A program made the position numbers and the translations under genes. A DNA stretch of 64,000 bases from Streptomyces venezuelae (GTDB lineage: Bacteria > Actinomycetota > Actinomycetes > Streptomycetales > Streptomycetaceae): assembly GCF_008642275.1 (NCBI RefSeq), contig NZ_CP029189.1:3416001-3480000 (forward strand), written 5' to 3'. Below, piece after piece: positions 62,850 to 64,000 of this stretch. The stretch's first letter is position 1, and each line of letters opens with the position of its first letter. The notes below the pieces were generated by a model that made no database searches, was not told the DNA's origin, and worked only from the letters and a program-made list of their open reading frames with translations.

Positions 62850-62866
62850 ATACCCATGAGGGGTAT
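62850..62866. promoter_or_regulatory. CsoR operator
   Basis: ATACCCATGAGGGGTAT is a near-palindrome (ATACCC/GGGTAT) of the type bound by copper-responsive CsoR. It overlaps a TATACC -10-like box in the csoR promoter. Confidence 0.75.
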
Positions 62867-62909
62867 GCATTCGGCATGCACCCCTCGTTCCGGACCACGG
62901 GAGAGACGT

Positions 62910-63224
62910 ATGACGACCATCGAGGCGGAGGGCTCCGGAGCCGTCCACGGCTACCACCACCAGAAGGACGAGCACCTCAAGCGGCTGCGCCGGATCGAGG
63001 GCCAGATCCGGGGCCTCCAGCGGCTCGTCGACGAGGACGTCTACTGCATCGACATACTCACCCAGGTCTCGGCGAGCACGAAGGCACTGCAGTCCTTCGC
63101 GCTCCAGCTGCTGGAGGAGCACCTGCGGCACTGCGTCGCCGACGCCGCGGTCAAGGGCGGCACCGAGATCGACGCCAAGGTCGAGGAAGCCACCAAGGCC
63201 ATCGCCCGCCTCCTGCGCACCTGA
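62910..63224 (+). CDS. csoR: Copper-sensing repressor CsoR
   Basis: Protein of 104 residues, all helical. RRIEGQIRGLQRLVDEDVYC, TQVSASTKALQ and LLEEHLRHCV are the family marks, and the copper ligands C46, H71 and C75 have the same spacing as in Streptomyces CsoR (25 and 4). Copper binding releases it from DNA. ATG at 62910 fits, after a GGGAGAG site; the frame is open to 62856. A copper chaperone or ATPase is not next to it. Confidence 0.93.
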   Translation: MTTIEAEGSGAVHGYHHQKDEHLKRLRRIEGQIRGLQRLVDEDVYCIDILTQVSASTKALQSFALQLLEEHLRHCVADAAVKGGTEIDAKVEEATKAIARLLRT

Positions 63225-63253
63225 CCCCGCCCCCCGGCTAGCCGCACCCCTCC

Positions 63254-63298
63254 CAGCCCCGCCGGCGCTTGAGGCGCGGGGTCTGGGGCGGAGCCCCG
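63254..63298. repeat. Third copy of the dispersed GC-rich repeat
   Basis: Same element as at 52954-52999, with two or three differences and one gap. It lies between csoR and a short gene. Confidence 0.75.
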
Positions 63299-63310
63299 GC
63301 AACGGCGCGG

Positions 63311-63345
63311 CAGCAGGCAGCAGGCAGCAGGCAGCAGGCAGCAGG
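63311..63345. repeat. Heptanucleotide microsatellite, CAGCAGG x5
   Basis: Five perfect tandem copies in a gene-free gap directly after the dispersed repeat. Confidence 0.9.
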
Positions 63346-63417
63346 CGGCATGCACCCCGGCGGACGCCGGACGGCCCGCCACACCCACCATCCGGAGCCG
63401 AGGACACCGCCGGGAGG

Positions 63418-63603
63418 CTACTGCCCCAGCAGGACCTCGTCGATCCGGTCCAGACTGAGCCGCTCCTCGGCGGCCGCCGACGCGGCGATGATCAGCTCAC
63501 CACACAGCTCGATCTCGGCGAGAGCAACGTGGTCCTGCACCGTCGTACCGCCTGCGGGAGTCACGCGTGTCACCTCAATCTGCCACCGGCCATCGGCCGT
63601 CAT
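63418..63603 (-). CDS. Small conserved protein of unknown function
   Basis: Sixty-one residues starting MTADGRWQIEVTRVTPAGGT and ending LDRIDEVLLGQ. No membrane segment or signal. Two strands followed by a helix are predicted by eye. From memory, a very similar short protein occurs at this place in other Streptomyces. There is no clear ribosome site before the ATG, so the start is open. Function unknown. Confidence 0.6.
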   Translation of the reverse strand: MTADGRWQIEVTRVTPAGGTTVQDHVALAEIELCGELIIAASAAAEERLSLDRIDEVLLGQ

Positions 63604-63744
63604 CGGTCATACCGCACCGCACCACGCGCCGGCGCCCGGCTTCTCAGCGTAGGGAGGCCGTACCGTCCCTCGCATGACACGGATGGACCATTTCCGGATA
63701 CCGGCCCATGGCCCGATCGCGCCGCCCGCCCCTCGCCCGTCCCA

Positions 63745-64000
63745 CTAGTCGGCGATCTTCCCGGCGTAGATGTCCCCACTTGCGGGCAATACGACGGTCA
63801 CCGGGGTTCCGAACCCGTACAGCAGCGTGGTCGACGACACATCGATCACGCCATTGTTGACGTACGTGAACCGGTGTCTCACCTTCCGCAGGCGCCCCTC
63901 CTCGTCCAGGTAGGCGTCGAACGGCACCGCGTCCGTGCTGAACCCTTTCGCCGCCGCCGCCAGCGCCCCCCGTACCTCCGGCGACGCGCTCCCCGCGGCC
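63745..64000 (-). CDS. Lipoprotein-like protein, C-terminal part
   Basis: The frame is open to the end of the window, so the 5' part is missing. The visible 84 residues include VPFDAYLDEEGRLRKVRHRF and TYVNNGVIDVSSTTLLYGFG, a pattern of beta-strands typical of the C-terminal half of LppX/LprG-type or DUF-type lipoproteins. The GTG within it is unlikely to be the true start. Identity is uncertain. Confidence 0.6.
   Translation of the reverse strand, partial: AAGSASPEVRGALAAAAKGFSTDAVPFDAYLDEEGRLRKVRHRFTYVNNGVIDVSSTTLLYGFGTPVTVVLPASGDIYAGKIAD

Overview
The window is about 64 kb of a very GC-rich actinobacterial chromosome and almost certainly comes from a Streptomyces. Evidence: GC-biased third codon positions throughout, mycothiol genes (mshA, mshD), the WhiG anti-sigma factor RsiG, a nickel regulator of the Nur type, GlnR, a CarD-type RNA polymerase regulator, PHO boxes made of 11-nt direct repeats, and DUF families typical of streptomycetes (DUF2516, DUF3099, DUF1416, DUF2993). 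From memory, the gene order matches the conserved core segment that runs in S. coelicolor from the cysS/ispDF/phoRP area through mshA, rsiG, nur and glnR to ppk, pst, pit and csoR. No prophage, insertion sequence, CRISPR array, rRNA or tRNA was seen.

Layout. 1-8.1 kb: end of a nucleotidyltransferase gene, a DoxX-like membrane protein, then rlmB, cysS, ispF, ispD and carD, all leftward, and a lipoprotein. 8.2-11.3 kb: the phosphate two-component system phoR-phoP and divergent phoU, with a PHO-box-like site between them and a partial duplication of the phoP 3' end. 11.4-19.8 kb: a Cys-rich 49-aa peptide, a TetR regulator divergent from a DUF2867 gene with paired operators, gpmA, an MFS exporter, a DUF4396 membrane protein, mshA with a YbjN-domain partner, and a methyltransferase. 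19.9-26.4 kb: an NlpC/P60 hydrolase, a 0.7-kb noncoding tandem-repeat field, a receiver-PP2C phosphatase, a DUF2516 protein, an Ala/Lys-rich helical protein, an XRE regulator, a secreted protein and a hypothetical protein.

26.5-40.4 kb: a hypothetical protein, a HemK-like methyltransferase, an Eis-like acetyltransferase, rsiG, dtd, ygfZ, nur, a nitrobindin-like protein, a 33-aa membrane peptide, three related single-pass membrane proteins in overlapping frames, DUF3099, a sulfur group (DUF1416, rhodanese cysA and its 27-aa leader peptide), DUF2993, a repeat-bearing polytopic membrane protein and a MoaD/ThiS-like sulfur carrier. 40.5-49.9 kb: glnR with a structured leader and an overlapping upstream ORF, a LacI regulator, a MerR regulator fused to DNA sliding-clamp domains, an HtrA-like protease, a second two-component system, a Tat-exported PI-PLC-like enzyme, and a TetR/hydrolase pair with a clear operator. 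50-64 kb: a 5'-nucleotidase, mshD, a dispersed intergenic repeat, ppk overlapping a CHAD gene, pstSCAB behind a strong PHO box, pit with its PhoU-like partner, csoR with its operator, and two ordinary ends.

How it fits together. Phosphate is the main theme. PhoR-PhoP/PhoU sits at one end. At the other lie the high-affinity Pst transporter, the low-affinity Pit transporter, polyphosphate kinase, a polyphosphate-binding CHAD protein, and a secreted 5'-nucleotidase that can release phosphate. A second theme is thiol, sulfur and metal handling: mshA, mshD, cysS, rhodanese with a Cys-containing leader, MoaD-like carrier, Nur, CsoR. The most unusual gene is the MerR-clamp fusion at 42.7-43.7 kb. 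The small genes at 11.4, 32.6, 37.5 and 40.7 kb are the items most likely to be missed by routine annotation. Several genes also look leaderless, with a TANNNT -10 box 6-8 nt before the start codon.
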